The notes: a model not told the origin generated them from the sequence alone. Shown: positions 1-8,813, counted from the first letter of the stretch. The stretch: DNA of 45,691 bases from Acidimicrobiales bacterium (GCA_025463415.1 JAOBWO010000119.1:1-45691), one strand, 5' to 3'. Numbers and translations: made by a program.

Positions 1-32
1 TCCGCCCGTCCCGGCACTGTCAGCCACCATGA
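1..32 (+). other. possible 3' end of an upstream gene
   Basis: The first 28 bases precede flbD. One forward frame (from base 3) reads through to a TGA at 30-32, which would overlap the flbD ATG (29-31) in an ATGA arrangement. FlbD has no clear Shine-Dalgarno sequence, so translational coupling to an upstream flagellar gene is plausible. Only nine codons are visible, so the product cannot be named. Confidence 0.3.
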
Positions 33-283
33 TCCGCCTGACCAGGCTCCGCAACGCGAACCCGCTGTACTTGAACCCCGACCACATCGAGCGTCTCGAC
101 AGCAACCACGAGACCACCGTCCACCTCTTCAACGGCAACGAGTACGTCGTCACGGAGTCGGCCGAAGAGGTCGTGCGGCTGGAGAACGAGCAGCGCGCTC
201 AACTGCTGGCGATCGCGTCCCGACTCGAGCTGCAGATCCCAGGAGCCGCACACGACGCCACCGGCGCGGCAGAGCAGGACTGA
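29..283 (+). CDS. flbD: FlbD family flagellar protein
   Basis: This 84-residue protein matches the small FlbD/SwrD family found beside motA in many Gram-positive flagellar operons. It starts with the family pattern MIRLTRL, followed by LNPDHIE and then a beta-rich NGNEYVVTESAEEV segment. In Bacillus the homologue SwrD raises flagellar motor torque, so a role linked to the MotA/MotB stator is likely here. The C-terminal tail after about residue 70 is an unstructured Ala/Gly/Asp stretch. The stop (281-283) lies one base before the motA ATG at 285, so the genes are almost certainly co-translated. Confidence 0.88.
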   Translation: MIRLTRLRNANPLYLNPDHIERLDSNHETTVHLFNGNEYVVTESAEEVVRLENEQRAQLLAIASRLELQIPGAAHDATGAAEQD

Positions 284-284
284 C

Positions 285-1070
285 ATGCCGGCCACCCTCA
301 TCGGGCTCATCGTCGCGCTCGCGTGCGTCATGCTCGGCGCCATCACGCATGGCGTCAGTCCCGTCTTCCTCGTCACGAACGTCACCGCGTTGTTGATCGT
401 GCCCGGTGGAGCACTCGGCGCGACGATGGCGAGCTTCGAGTTCGAGGCCACCACTGGCGTGTTCAAGGCGATCATGAAGGCCGTCCTCCCCAAGCCGATG
501 CCGGACGGAGCGGTCAACATCGGGATCCTCGTCGAGTTCGCCCGGAAGGCTCGTCACGACGGGCTTCTGTCGCTGGAGTCCGAGATCGGTCAGATCGACG
601 ACATCTTCATGCGTCGTGGCCTTCAGCTGGCGATCGACGGCAGCGACCCGGAGGCTGTCGCGCAGGTCCTCAAGACCGACATCAAAGCGATGAAGGTCCG
701 CCACAAGGTGGCGGCCGACTGGTGTCAGGCCTACGGCATCTTCGCTCCCACGTTCGGCATCATCGGCGCCGTCATCGGACTGATCGCGACCCTCGCCGAG
801 CTGGACCATCCGGAGCTCCTGGGCGCCGGCATCGGCGGCGCGTTCGTCGCGACGTTTCTCGGCGTGTTCATGGCCAACGGTGTCATGCTGCCGCTGTCCA
901 ACCGGCTGAAGCGGCTCTCGGCACTCGAGGTGCAGGGCCGGGAACTGGTCCTGGAGGGGGTCTTGTCGATCCAGGGCGGACAGAACCCGCGAGTGATCGA
1001 AGAGACCCTGATCAGCTACCTGTCCCCGAAGCAGGCGGCCGCGTTCCGCGAAGCGGGCAACGGTGGCTAG
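285..1070 (+). CDS. motA: flagellar motor stator protein MotA
   Basis: MotA is the membrane part of the ion-driven flagellar stator, working with MotB. The 261 residues give the usual four membrane segments: residues 1-22 and about 30-52 (GGALGATMASFEF follows the second), then IFAPTFGIIGAVIGLIATL and the GGAFVATFLGVFMANG helix before SNRLKRL. The cytoplasmic loop has the family pattern KARHDGLLSLE with the charged residues that face the rotor protein FliG. Length is normal. The stop overlaps the motB GTG start by 8 bases, a coupling typical of stator pairs. The driving ion (H+ or Na+) cannot be told from sequence alone. Confidence 0.95.
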   Translation: MPATLIGLIVALACVMLGAITHGVSPVFLVTNVTALLIVPGGALGATMASFEFEATTGVFKAIMKAVLPKPMPDGAVNIGILVEFARKARHDGLLSLESEIGQIDDIFMRRGLQLAIDGSDPEAVAQVLKTDIKAMKVRHKVAADWCQAYGIFAPTFGIIGAVIGLIATLAELDHPELLGAGIGGAFVATFLGVFMANGVMLPLSNRLKRLSALEVQGRELVLEGVLSIQGGQNPRVIEETLISYLSPKQAAAFREAGNGG

Positions 1071-1992
1071 CGGGCACAAGGGTGGCCACGCCAGACACGA
1101 AGAGCACGAGGAGCACGAAGAGCACGTGAACCACGAGGCGTGGGTCATCCCGTACGCCGACATGCTGACGCTGCTGATGGCGTTGTTCCTCGTCCTGTTC
1201 GCCCTCGGGCAGACCGACAAGCACAAGGCTCAGCTCGCTGCAGCTTCGTTCCGGGCAGCGGTGACCAACCAGAACGTCGTCTCGTTCGGGGCAGAGGGTG
1301 AGACCCCGATCGTCGGCGGCAACGGAGTGCTGGCCAACACGGGCGCAGCGATCCCCACCACGTCGCTCGCCGGCAACGCACCCGTCTCGATCGCCCCGGC
1401 ATCGACAGCCGTTGCCGACTCTCCGACGACGACGAGCCCGGCCGACCGGGCCTTGGCAGACGAGAACGCAGCGCGCGACGCGGCGCAGTCCTCGGCCGAC
1501 GCTCTGTCGATCGTCGAGCACTACCTCCAGGCGACAGCGGATGCCAACGGCATCGGCGATCAACTCGGCTTCTCGCTCGAGGCTCGCGGGCTCGTACTGA
1601 CGATCGTCACCGATCAGGTGCTGTTCCAGCTCGGCCGAGCGGATCTCCAACCGGGCGGGGTGGCGATCCTCGATGCGGTCGCCAGCGCACTGACGACGAT
1701 CACCAACCGGATCTCGATCGAGGGCCACACGGACTCCCGGCCGATCTCGACCACTCGCTTCCCATCGAACTGGGAGCTCTCGACGGCGAGGGCAACCTCT
1801 GTGCTGCGCTACCTCATCGATGATCACGGGCTGTCGCCGTCCCGGCTCTCTGCCGCCGGCTACGCGGACACGCGCCCCATCGGCGACAACAACACCGTCG
1901 AAGGGTCAGCACGGAACCGCCGGGTCGAGATCGTGATCCTCTCCGACGTGTCGCTCGCGCCGATCCTGACTTCGGACCACGGCGGACATTAG
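1063..1992 (+). CDS. motB: flagellar motor stator protein MotB
   Basis: MotB pairs with MotA and anchors the stator to peptidoglycan. The GTG start at 1063 lies inside the end of motA. Residues 1-25 are rich in His and Glu. One membrane helix follows, carrying the essential proton-binding Asp at about residue 33 in the PYADMLTLLMALFLVLFALG pattern. Residues about 60-160 form an Ala/Thr/Ser-rich plug and linker longer than usual. An OmpA-like peptidoglycan-binding domain ends the protein, with IEGHTDSRPI, NWELSTARA and the NRRVEI motif. The His/Glu-rich start (HEEHEEHEEH) could bind metal or simply be charged; this is speculative. Confidence 0.94.
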   Translation: MASGHKGGHARHEEHEEHEEHVNHEAWVIPYADMLTLLMALFLVLFALGQTDKHKAQLAAASFRAAVTNQNVVSFGAEGETPIVGGNGVLANTGAAIPTTSLAGNAPVSIAPASTAVADSPTTTSPADRALADENAARDAAQSSADALSIVEHYLQATADANGIGDQLGFSLEARGLVLTIVTDQVLFQLGRADLQPGGVAILDAVASALTTITNRISIEGHTDSRPISTTRFPSNWELSTARATSVLRYLIDDHGLSPSRLSAAGYADTRPIGDNNTVEGSARNRRVEIVILSDVSLAPILTSDHGGH

Positions 1993-2084
1993 GTCCGCCG
2001 GTTGCTGGCGCACGTCGCGCTGCACCGGGACGGTCGTGGACATGCTTCGAAGGATCGGGGCTGGCGAACAAAGGCACGGACGAC

Positions 2085-2594
2085 ATGGCTGACAAGAAGC
2101 AGGTAGCGACCGACGGCGCGAGTGGCGCCAAGAAGAAGTCGGGCAAGGGCAAGATCGTCATTGCCCTCGTCGGCGTCGTGCTGGCCGCCGGCGCATACGT
2201 GGTCGGCACGAAGTCGTCGGCGCCGGCGACGGACGCCGAACCGACCACGACGACGATCGCACTGGTGGACGGTTGCATGAAGCGGCCCGAGCCCGGTGTT
2301 CCGAAGACCGTCGTCGATCTTCCCGAGATGAGCATCAACCTCGCCGACGGCCACTACCTCCGAGCTGCCATCTCCCTCGGGTTGTGTGCCGACGTGGTGC
2401 TCGCCACCCCGGAAGAGTTCCTGTCCGCGCCTGCGCGGGACATCGCTGTCGCCGACCTGTCCGGACAGAACATGACCAGCCTCTCGACGCCTGCGGGTCG
2501 GGATGCTGCGAAGCAGCGACTGACGACCGAGATCTCCGCCGCGTACCCAGGGGTGGTCTACGAGATCTTCCTCGTCGAGTTCGTGATGCAGTGA
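2085..2594 (+). CDS. fliL: flagellar basal body-associated protein FliL
   Basis: FliL is a single-pass membrane protein that surrounds the stator and supports torque. The 169 residues have a Lys-rich cytoplasmic N-terminus, one membrane helix at about 25-43 (IVIALVGVVLAAGAYVVG), a short Thr/Ala linker and a periplasmic FliL domain. That domain shows the usual pattern of a strand with LPEMSINLADGHYLRAAISLGL and a C-terminal IFLVEFVMQ resembling the conserved FxxFVxQ ending. It lies 92 bases after motB and 126 bases before cheA, consistent with one motility transcript. Identity is good from context and topology, although the sequence is divergent. Confidence 0.85.
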   Translation: MADKKQVATDGASGAKKKSGKGKIVIALVGVVLAAGAYVVGTKSSAPATDAEPTTTTIALVDGCMKRPEPGVPKTVVDLPEMSINLADGHYLRAAISLGLCADVVLATPEEFLSAPARDIAVADLSGQNMTSLSTPAGRDAAKQRLTTEISAAYPGVVYEIFLVEFVMQ

Positions 2595-2720
2595 GCTCGT
2601 CGCCCGGATTCGTTCCGGCGGCTTCGTGCACAACCCGGTCGCGACCGGACGATCTCCGACAACTCGACACGCCCTTGCATCACGGGACGTGGCGTCATCT
2701 CCATCTGAGGGGCAAGCAAC

Positions 2721-4934
2721 ATGGACGACAACGAACTCGACGAAGTGGTGAACGAGTTCATCGTGGAGAGCCACGAGAACCTCGATGATCTCGATCGGGC
2801 GCTCGTGCTCCTCGAGCACGACAACGACCCGAACGTCGTCGCTCGGATCTTCCGCACGATCCACACGATCAAGGGCACATCCGGGTTCCTCGGCTTCAGC
2901 ACGCTGGAGAGCGTCTCCCACGTCGGCGAGAACCTCCTCTCCAAGCTGCGCGACCGCGAACTGATGATCTCGACCGAGATCACCTCCGGACTCCTGGCGA
3001 TGGTCGATGCCATCCGCGAGATCCTGCAGACCGTGTCCACCAGCGGGGACGAGGCCGGCCTGGCCTACCCGGCGTTGGTCGAGCGGCTCACCGAGCTCGC
3101 CGTCGCTCCGACCGCCGGAGTCGAACCCGAAGCTGCGCCCGCTCCGGCCACGTTCACGCCGCTGACCGAGATCGCCGAGACGACGCCCGATGTCGGCGAG
3201 GTGCCCAAGCCTCAGGGCGAGGATCGGCCGCCGGCGAGCGAGACCCTTCGCGTCGACGTCAGCCTGCTCGACGACTTGATGAACCTCGTCGGCGAGCTCG
3301 TCCTCGCTCGCAACCAGATCCTCCAGTTCGTGCAACCCCAGGGCGACCCAGCGTTCAACGCCACATCGCAGCGACTCAACCTGATCACCACCGAGCTCCA
3401 GGCCGGCGTGATGAAGACCCGCATGCAGCCGATCGAGAACGTCTGGAACAAGTTCCCCCGCGTGGTGCGGGACCTCACGATCAACTGCGGCAAGCAGGCC
3501 CGGTTGGAGATGGAGGGCAAGCACACCGAGCTCGACAAGACCCTCCTCGAGGCGATCAAGGATCCTCTGACCCACCTCGTCCGCAACGCCGTCGACCACG
3601 GGCTGGAGAGCCCGGCCAACCGGCTCGCCAGCGGCAAGTCCACCGAGGGACTCGTGCGGCTCAGCGCGTACCATGAGGGTGGTCAGGTCATCGTCGAGAT
3701 CAGCGACGACGGAGCCGGCATCGACGCCGACAAGCTGCGTCGCAAGGCCATCCAGAAGGGTCTGTTGACCTCCGAGGAAGCGCACTCGCGTTCCGATCGT
3801 GAGATGCTCAACGTGATCTTCCTCCCCGGCTTCTCCACCGCTGAGGCCGTGAGCAACATCTCTGGTCGCGGGGTCGGCATGGACGTCGTGCGCACGAACA
3901 TCGAGGGCATCGGCGGATCGGTCGAGGTGCAGACGGTGCTCGGTGCGGGCACGACGTTCCGCGTCAAGATCCCACTGACCCTCGCCATCGTGCCGGCACT
4001 CGTCGTGTCGGTCGGTCAGGATCGGTATGCGATCCCTCAGGTCAGCCTCATCGAGCTGGTCCGCCTCGACGCGCACCAGTCGCCGGAAGGGGCCACCGTG
4101 ATCGGCGGGATCGAATGGGTACAGGGCCTCCCGGTGCACCGCCTCCGAGGCCAGCTCCTCCCGCTGGTGTTCCTGCGCGATGTGTTCGAGAACGACCTCT
4201 ACGACGGCGTCATCGACTCCGAGCCGCGGGAGTCCTTCAACATCGTCGTCGTGCAGGCCGACGATCACCAGTTCGGCCTCGTCGTCGACGACATCAGCGA
4301 CACCGCCGAGATCGTGGTGAAGCCGCTCGGCCGCTTGCTCAAGAGTGCCGACACGTTCGCCGGCGCGACGATCATGGGCGACGGGCGGGTGGCGTTGATC
4401 CTCGACGTCATGGGCATCGCCAACCGCATCGGCATCACGACCTCGGAGCGTCGCGGCTCGCGCGCCGCGACCGGAGTGGATGTCACCGACGTGTCAGGCA
4501 CGTGGCGGCGCCTCCTGCTGTTCAGCCTCGGTGATCGTCACCTCGGCCTGCCGCTGGAGGCGGTGGCTCGGCTGGAGGAGTTCAGCCCGGCCGACATCGA
4601 GATGTCCGGGCACCGTGCTGTCGTGCAGTACCGGGGCGAGATCATGCACCTCATCGACCTCGGCGACGAGCTCGGGATGCCATCCTCCCGAGTCGAAGGT
4701 CAGCCGATGCAGGTCGTGGTCTACACCGATGCCAACTCCTCGGTCGGCCTCGTGGTCGACCAGATCTTCGACATCGTCGAGGAGCACCTCGACGTGACCG
4801 AGACCGCCGACAGCCACGGCATCGCCGGCACGGCCGTCATCCACGGACAGGTCACCGATGTGATCGCGGTCAAGCAGATCTTGCGCAGCGCCGTCCCGGC
4901 GATCTTCGCGACGGCGAGCGAGGTGGCGGCGTGA
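2721..4934 (+). CDS. cheA: chemotaxis histidine kinase CheA with two CheW-like domains
   Basis: CheA autophosphorylates and passes phosphate to CheY and CheB. The 737 residues contain an Hpt (P1) domain with phospho-acceptor His48 in RTIHTIKGTSGFLGF, a short acidic linker with no obvious P2 domain, the dimerisation helices (LLDDLMNLVGELVLARNQI, about 175-195), an ATPase domain (N-box HLVRNAVDHGLE, G1 DDGAGID, G2 GRGVGMDVV), a CheW-like P5 domain (about 425-560), and a second CheW-like domain (about 590-725). The ribosome site GAGGGG precedes the ATG. Its stop overlaps the cheW GTG by four bases. The second CheW domain is an extra module for array assembly; loss of P2 suggests direct docking of response regulators. 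Confidence 0.95.
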   Translation: MDDNELDEVVNEFIVESHENLDDLDRALVLLEHDNDPNVVARIFRTIHTIKGTSGFLGFSTLESVSHVGENLLSKLRDRELMISTEITSGLLAMVDAIREILQTVSTSGDEAGLAYPALVERLTELAVAPTAGVEPEAAPAPATFTPLTEIAETTPDVGEVPKPQGEDRPPASETLRVDVSLLDDLMNLVGELVLARNQILQFVQPQGDPAFNATSQRLNLITTELQAGVMKTRMQPIENVWNKFPRVVRDLTINCGKQARLEMEGKHTELDKTLLEAIKDPLTHLVRNAVDHGLESPANRLASGKSTEGLVRLSAYHEGGQVIVEISDDGAGIDADKLRRKAIQKGLLTSEEAHSRSDREMLNVIFLPGFSTAEAVSNISGRGVGMDVVRTNIEGIGGSVEVQTVLGAGTTFRVKIPLTLAIVPALVVSVGQDRYAIPQVSLIELVRLDAHQSPEGATVIGGIEWVQGLPVHRLRGQLLPLVFLRDVFENDLYDGVIDSEPRESFNIVVVQADDHQFGLVVDDISDTAEIVVKPLGRLLKSADTFAGATIMGDGRVALILDVMGIANRIGITTSERRGSRAATGVDVTDVSGTWRRLLLFSLGDRHLGLPLEAVARLEEFSPADIEMSGHRAVVQYRGEIMHLIDLGDELGMPSSRVEGQPMQVVVYTDANSSVGLVVDQIFDIVEEHLDVTETADSHGIAGTAVIHGQVTDVIAVKQILRSAVPAIFATASEVAA

Positions 4935-5395
4935 GCGTCGAGACGATCAACATCAGCTACTGCACCTTCACCCTCGGTGACCTCCACCTCGGCGTGCCGG
5001 TGACCGAGATCCAAGAGGTGATCCGAGCCCAGGTGCGCACCCGTGTCCCGCTCGTCTCGTCGGTGATCAACGGTCTGATCAACCTGCGTGGGGAGCTCGT
5101 GACCACCGTCGACCTCCGGGCCCGGTTCGGCCTTCCGCCGATCGCCGCGGGGACCGAGTCGATGAACGTGGTCGTCCGGCGCGACGACGGCGCGGTCAGC
5201 ATCCTCGTCGACGAGATCCGCGACGTCCTCGACGTCGCCGCCGCCGACTTCGAGCCGGTGCCGAGCATTTTCAGCGGTCCGTGCCGAGACCTGATGACCG
5301 GGATCTACAAGTTGGACGGCTCGCTGCTGCTCGTCCTCGACATCGACAAGTTGTTGGACGTTCCCGCGGTGCACCGCGACGAAGTCCACTCATGA
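4931..5395 (+). CDS. cheW: chemotaxis coupling protein CheW
   Basis: CheW links CheA to chemoreceptors. The 154 residues form one CheW domain: the opening strand YCTFTLGDLHLGVPVTEIQEV, the INGLINLRGELVTTVDLRARF core that binds receptor and CheA, and the VDEIRDVLDV segment. The GTG start at 4931 overlaps the cheA stop as GTGA, so translation is coupled. No chemoreceptor (MCP) gene lies in the window, so its receptors must be encoded elsewhere. A separate CheW in addition to two CheW-like domains in CheA gives three CheW modules in the operon. Confidence 0.95.
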   Translation: MSVETINISYCTFTLGDLHLGVPVTEIQEVIRAQVRTRVPLVSSVINGLINLRGELVTTVDLRARFGLPPIAAGTESMNVVVRRDDGAVSILVDEIRDVLDVAAADFEPVPSIFSGPCRDLMTGIYKLDGSLLLVLDIDKLLDVPAVHRDEVHS

Positions 5396-5465
5396 GCTCG
5401 CTCCGGCGGTCTCGTGCGCAGATCAGAACAGATGCGGACCGACGGTCCCTGAGAAAGGTGCCGAT

Positions 5466-5831
5466 GTGAAGATCCTCATCGTTGACGACTCCCGGACGAT
5501 GCGGCTGGTCCTGCGTCGGATGCTGGCCCAGCTCGGCCACGACGACGTGGTCGAGGCCGCACACGGCGGCGAAGGCCTCGAACGGATGACCGACGACCTG
5601 CCCGAGCTCGCCCTCGTCGACTGGAACATGCCGGTCATGGGCGGCTTGGACTTCATCAAGGCCGTCCGCGAACAGCGCGCCTACGACAGGGTCAAGTTGA
5701 TGATCGTCACGTCGGAATCCAGCCCGCGCATCGTGTACGAGGCGCTCAAGGCCGGCGCGGACGAGTACGCGATGAAGCCGATCACCGGCGACATCATGGA
5801 TGACAAGATGCAACTGCTCGGTCTGTCATGA
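5466..5831 (+). CDS. cheY: chemotaxis response regulator CheY
   Basis: This is a stand-alone receiver domain of 121 residues, the usual length. It has the acidic pocket VDDSRTM at the start, phospho-acceptor Asp52 in LVDWNMPVMGG, the switch Thr82 in IVTSES and Lys104 in YAMKPI. All key residues are present, so it should be phosphorylated by CheA and bind the flagellar switch. The start is GTG at 5466, preceded by AGAAAGGTG. Its stop overlaps the cheB ATG as ATGA. A second CheY-like gene lies at 13266; which one controls the motor is not shown. Confidence 0.93.
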   Translation: MKILIVDDSRTMRLVLRRMLAQLGHDDVVEAAHGGEGLERMTDDLPELALVDWNMPVMGGLDFIKAVREQRAYDRVKLMIVTSESSPRIVYEALKAGADEYAMKPITGDIMDDKMQLLGLS

Positions 5832-6961
5832 CGAAGATTCGAGTGCTGATCGCGGACGACGCGGTCGTCGTTCGGCGTCTCCTCGCCAACGTCATCGACG
5901 CGGATCCGGATCTCGAGGTCGTCGGCGTCGCCCAGAACGGGGCGATCGCGGTGACCAAGCTCGAGCAGCTGAAGCCCGACATCATCACCCTCGACATCGA
6001 GATGCCGGTGATGGACGGTCTGGAGGCCCTCGCCGCCATCCGCAAGATCAACCGCACCATCCCGATCATCATGTTCAGCACGTTGACCGAGCGTGGCGGA
6101 ACCGCGACTCTGGAGGCGCTGAGCCTCGGCGCCACCGACTACGTCACCAAGCCGGCCAACGTCGGCAGCGTCACGGCCGCGATGGACCGGGTCCGTCAGG
6201 ACCTCATCCCCAAGATCAAGGCGCTGTGCCCCCGCACCCCGACCGCCGGCAGCCGGCTCAGCGCCAAGTCAGCCGGCGTGACCGAGCACGCGTCAGCAGC
6301 GTCGATCGCGCTGCGCAGCACGCTGCTCCCGGCGGCGCGCACCACCGTCCGGCCCACCGGCTGCATCGAGGTCGTGGCCATCGGCTCGTCCACGGGTGGT
6401 CCGGTCGCGCTCGCGGACGTGATCGGTCGGTTGCCGGCGGACCTCGATGTCCCGGTCGTCGTCACCCAGCACATGCCGCCGGTGTTCACCCGGCTGCTCG
6501 CGCAGCGGATCAACGCCTCGTCGGCGATCGAGGTGCGCGAGGCTGCCGACGGCGACGTCCTGGCGGCCGGTCTCGTCCTGATCGCACCCGGTGATCACCA
6601 CCTGACGCTCGACCGCAACGCAGCGGGCGTCACCGTTCGCCTCTCGCAGTCCGACCCGGTGAACTTCTGCCGCCCGGCCGTCGACGTCATGTTCGGCTCC
6701 GTCGCCCAGGTTTTCGGAGGCAACGTCCTCGCCGTCATCCTGACGGGGATGGGTCACGACGGACGCGACGGGTGTGCTGTGCTCAAGGATCGCGGAGCCA
6801 CCGTGCTCGCTCAGGACGAGGCGACGAGCGTCGTGTGGGGAATGCCTGGCGCAGTCGTTCAATCCGCCCTCGCCGACGAGGTCTGCGCGCTCACTGCGGT
6901 CGGCCCGCGGATCGCGCAGCTCGTGTCCGGCCGTCAGCGACACAAGGTTGCGCCCCGATGA
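5828..6961 (+). CDS. cheB: chemotaxis protein-glutamate methylesterase CheB
   Basis: CheB removes methyl groups from (and deamidates) chemoreceptors for adaptation. It has an N-terminal receiver with phospho-acceptor Asp56 (TLDIEMPVMDG), a linker of about 45 residues, then the methylesterase domain. The catalytic triad is visible: Ser188 in IGSSTGGP, His215 in VTQHMPP and Asp311 in TGMGHDG. The start overlaps the cheY stop and its own stop overlaps the cheR ATG, both by four bases. Length of 377 is slightly above E. coli CheB because of the linker. Confidence 0.96.
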   Translation: MTKIRVLIADDAVVVRRLLANVIDADPDLEVVGVAQNGAIAVTKLEQLKPDIITLDIEMPVMDGLEALAAIRKINRTIPIIMFSTLTERGGTATLEALSLGATDYVTKPANVGSVTAAMDRVRQDLIPKIKALCPRTPTAGSRLSAKSAGVTEHASAASIALRSTLLPAARTTVRPTGCIEVVAIGSSTGGPVALADVIGRLPADLDVPVVVTQHMPPVFTRLLAQRINASSAIEVREAADGDVLAAGLVLIAPGDHHLTLDRNAAGVTVRLSQSDPVNFCRPAVDVMFGSVAQVFGGNVLAVILTGMGHDGRDGCAVLKDRGATVLAQDEATSVVWGMPGAVVQSALADEVCALTAVGPRIAQLVSGRQRHKVAPR

Positions 6962-7791
6962 CCACGATGACCGCCTCACAGTTCGACTTCCTCTGCAAGA
7001 TCGTGCGGACCGATTCCGCGATCGTCCTCGAATCGGGCAAGGAGTACCTCGTCGAGAGCCGGCTCGCGCCGATCGCGCGCGTGCAGGGTCTCGGCTCGGT
7101 CGGGGATCTCGTGCAGCGACTCGTGTCGTCGCCATCCGCACAGTTGCGGGCTCAGGTCGTCGACGCGATGACCACCAACGAGACCTCGTTCTTCCGCGAC
7201 GTGCACCCGTGGCAGACGCTGCGTGAGCACATCTTGCCCGACCTGTTCGCGGCGCGGGCGGTGACTCGGCGGCTCAACATCTGGTGTGCCGCGTGCTCGA
7301 GCGGCCAGGAGCCGTTCTCGCTGGCGATGACGCTGCTGGAGCACTTCCCCGAGCAGGCACGCACGTGGAACATCAAGATCATGGCGACGGACCTCAGCCC
7401 CAGCATGGTCGAGCGGTGCAAGTCGGGCCGGTTCACCCAGCTCGAGGTGAACCGTGGACTGCCCGCCGCGTTGCTGATGCGGTACTTCGTCAAGGACGGC
7501 GCCGAGTGGCGTCTCACCGACGACGTGCGCCGGATGGTCGAGACCCGAGCCGCGAACCTGGTCGTGCCCTCGTCGCTGCCTCAGATGGGCGGCATCGACC
7601 TCGTCATGATCCGCAACGTCCTGATCTACTTCGACGATGCGACCAAGGCGGGCATCCTGTCGTCGATCCATCGGCTGCTGAAGCCCGAGTCGTACCTGAT
7701 GCTCGGATCATCCGAGGTCTCCACCGGACTGTCGTCGAACTTCACACGCTGCCAGACGGGGAAGACGATCTACTTCCGGCCCACCGCCTGA
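6958..7791 (+). CDS. cheR: chemotaxis protein methyltransferase CheR
   Basis: CheR methylates receptor glutamates using S-adenosylmethionine. The start chosen is ATG 6958, which overlaps the cheB stop; the frame stays open upstream but that stretch is Arg-rich and lies inside cheB. The 277 residues show the N-terminal helical domain, the TTNETSFFRDVHPW motif, the SAM site WCAACSSGQEPFSLA, ATDLSPSMVE and the DLVMIRNVLIYFD strand. Length is normal for CheR without extra domains. No CheD is seen nearby. Confidence 0.95.
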   Translation: MTTMTASQFDFLCKIVRTDSAIVLESGKEYLVESRLAPIARVQGLGSVGDLVQRLVSSPSAQLRAQVVDAMTTNETSFFRDVHPWQTLREHILPDLFAARAVTRRLNIWCAACSSGQEPFSLAMTLLEHFPEQARTWNIKIMATDLSPSMVERCKSGRFTQLEVNRGLPAALLMRYFVKDGAEWRLTDDVRRMVETRAANLVVPSSLPQMGGIDLVMIRNVLIYFDDATKAGILSSIHRLLKPESYLMLGSSEVSTGLSSNFTRCQTGKTIYFRPTA

Positions 7792-7793
7792 CG

Positions 7794-8471
7794 ATGAGAG
7801 CTGCGGCGACGGTCCTCCGGACCGCTGGTGCAACACGCGATCGTGTGCGCACGGTCGTCGCCGACCCGCATCCCATCGCGGCGAGCGGGCTCGTCGGCTG
7901 CCTCGCCGAGAACGGGTTCGACGTCTGTGGGGTCGTGGGCGACGTCCACTCGCTCAACGCGCTCGTCGAGCTCGCCCGGCCGGCGCTGATCGTGATGGAG
8001 ACCGACCTCGGCGACCGACAGGAGTCGCTTGCCGCGATCACGACGCTCGTCGTGCGCTACTCGTCGCGGATCCTCGCCTTCAACGCCGACATCTCCGGCA
8101 AGGGCGTTCACTCGGCCTTGGAGAGCGGCTGCCTCGGCGTCGTACCGCGCGCGGCCCCGGTTGCGGATCTCCTCGCCGGAGCGCGAGCGGTCGCTGCGGG
8201 GGAGAGCCACGTGCATCCGTTGGCGATGGCCGCGGTGCTGCGTGCGACCCGGAGCGACACCTGGGATCGCACTCGACCGGTGCTGACGGCGAGGGAGTTC
8301 AGCGTGCTCGCGCTGATCGCCGAGGGTTGCAGCAACGGAGCCGTCGCGAGCCGGCTGGGGCTGTCGTCGGCGACGGTGAAGACGCACGTCGAGCGGATCC
8401 TGCGCCGTCTGTCGGCGGACGACCGGGCGCATGCGGTCGCCATCGCGATGCGCCTCGGTCTGCTCCACTGA
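7794..8471 (+). CDS. LuxR/NarL-family regulator with degenerate receiver
   Basis: This 225-residue protein has a receiver-like N-terminal domain and a LuxR-type helix-turn-helix (LTAREFSVLALIAEGCSNGAVASRLG then SSATVKTHVERIL). The receiver lacks key residues: the phospho-acceptor Asp aligns with Glu69 in PALIVMETDL, the acidic pair is reduced to VVADPHP, and the Lys of the GxxxKD motif is missing (GCLGVVPRAAP). It therefore probably cannot be switched by phosphorylation; a Glu can mimic phospho-Asp, which would make it constitutively active. It starts two bases after cheR, so it is produced with the chemotaxis genes and may regulate them. A related degenerate regulator lies at 12563. Confidence 0.85.
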   Translation: MRAAATVLRTAGATRDRVRTVVADPHPIAASGLVGCLAENGFDVCGVVGDVHSLNALVELARPALIVMETDLGDRQESLAAITTLVVRYSSRILAFNADISGKGVHSALESGCLGVVPRAAPVADLLAGARAVAAGESHVHPLAMAAVLRATRSDTWDRTRPVLTAREFSVLALIAEGCSNGAVASRLGLSSATVKTHVERILRRLSADDRAHAVAIAMRLGLLH

Positions 8472-8486
8472 GCAGCAGTCGCTCGC

Positions 8487-8813
8487 TCAGGCCGCGCCGA
8501 TGAGCGCCCGTGCGTCCGAGTGGCTGAGGCTGCGGCGCTGACCGGGGGAGATCCCCCCGAAGTACCCGCCGACGATCTCGTGGCGGTAGGCATGGTCGAG
8601 GCAGGCGGCACGGACAGGGCACTTCGCGCACATCGCCACGGTGCTCGCGGCGATCGACCGACCGGCCTCGACGAAGAAGATGTTGAGCGCCTCGAGGGGA
8701 AGGTCGCCGCACGCGGCGTCGTCGAGCCACGGCATGTCCGGGGTGGTCATGATGTAGGCGCCGAGCGACTCGGACCGGGGTGAGGTGCTGTCGACTGGTT
8801 GGGTGTTGGTCAT
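8487..8813 (-). CDS. WhiB-family iron-sulfur transcription factor
   Basis: WhiB proteins are actinobacterial regulators that hold a [4Fe-4S] cluster and often bind sigma factor region 4. The 108 residues contain the four cluster Cys: Cys35, then CxxC at 62 and 65, and Cys71 (CAKCPVRAAC). The usual G-[IV]-W-G-G turn is here GGYFGG (82-87), with Phe in place of Trp. A basic tail (GQRRSL) follows. The start is ATG 8813 with GGAGA six bases upstream; the frame extends further but lacks family similarity there. It is convergent with the chemotaxis operon and downstream of the three unknown genes. Its target may be the sigma factor at 11390, but this is inference. Confidence 0.9.
   Translation of the reverse strand: MTNTQPVDSTSPRSESLGAYIMTTPDMPWLDDAACGDLPLEALNIFFVEAGRSIAASTVAMCAKCPVRAACLDHAYRHEIVGGYFGGISPGQRRSLSHSDARALIGAA

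Noticed and set aside
1989-4268. A 759-codon frame on the - strand opposite fliL and cheA
   Set aside because: Composition is Asp/Arg/His-rich and it mirrors cheA codons; cheA motifs on + are unambiguous.
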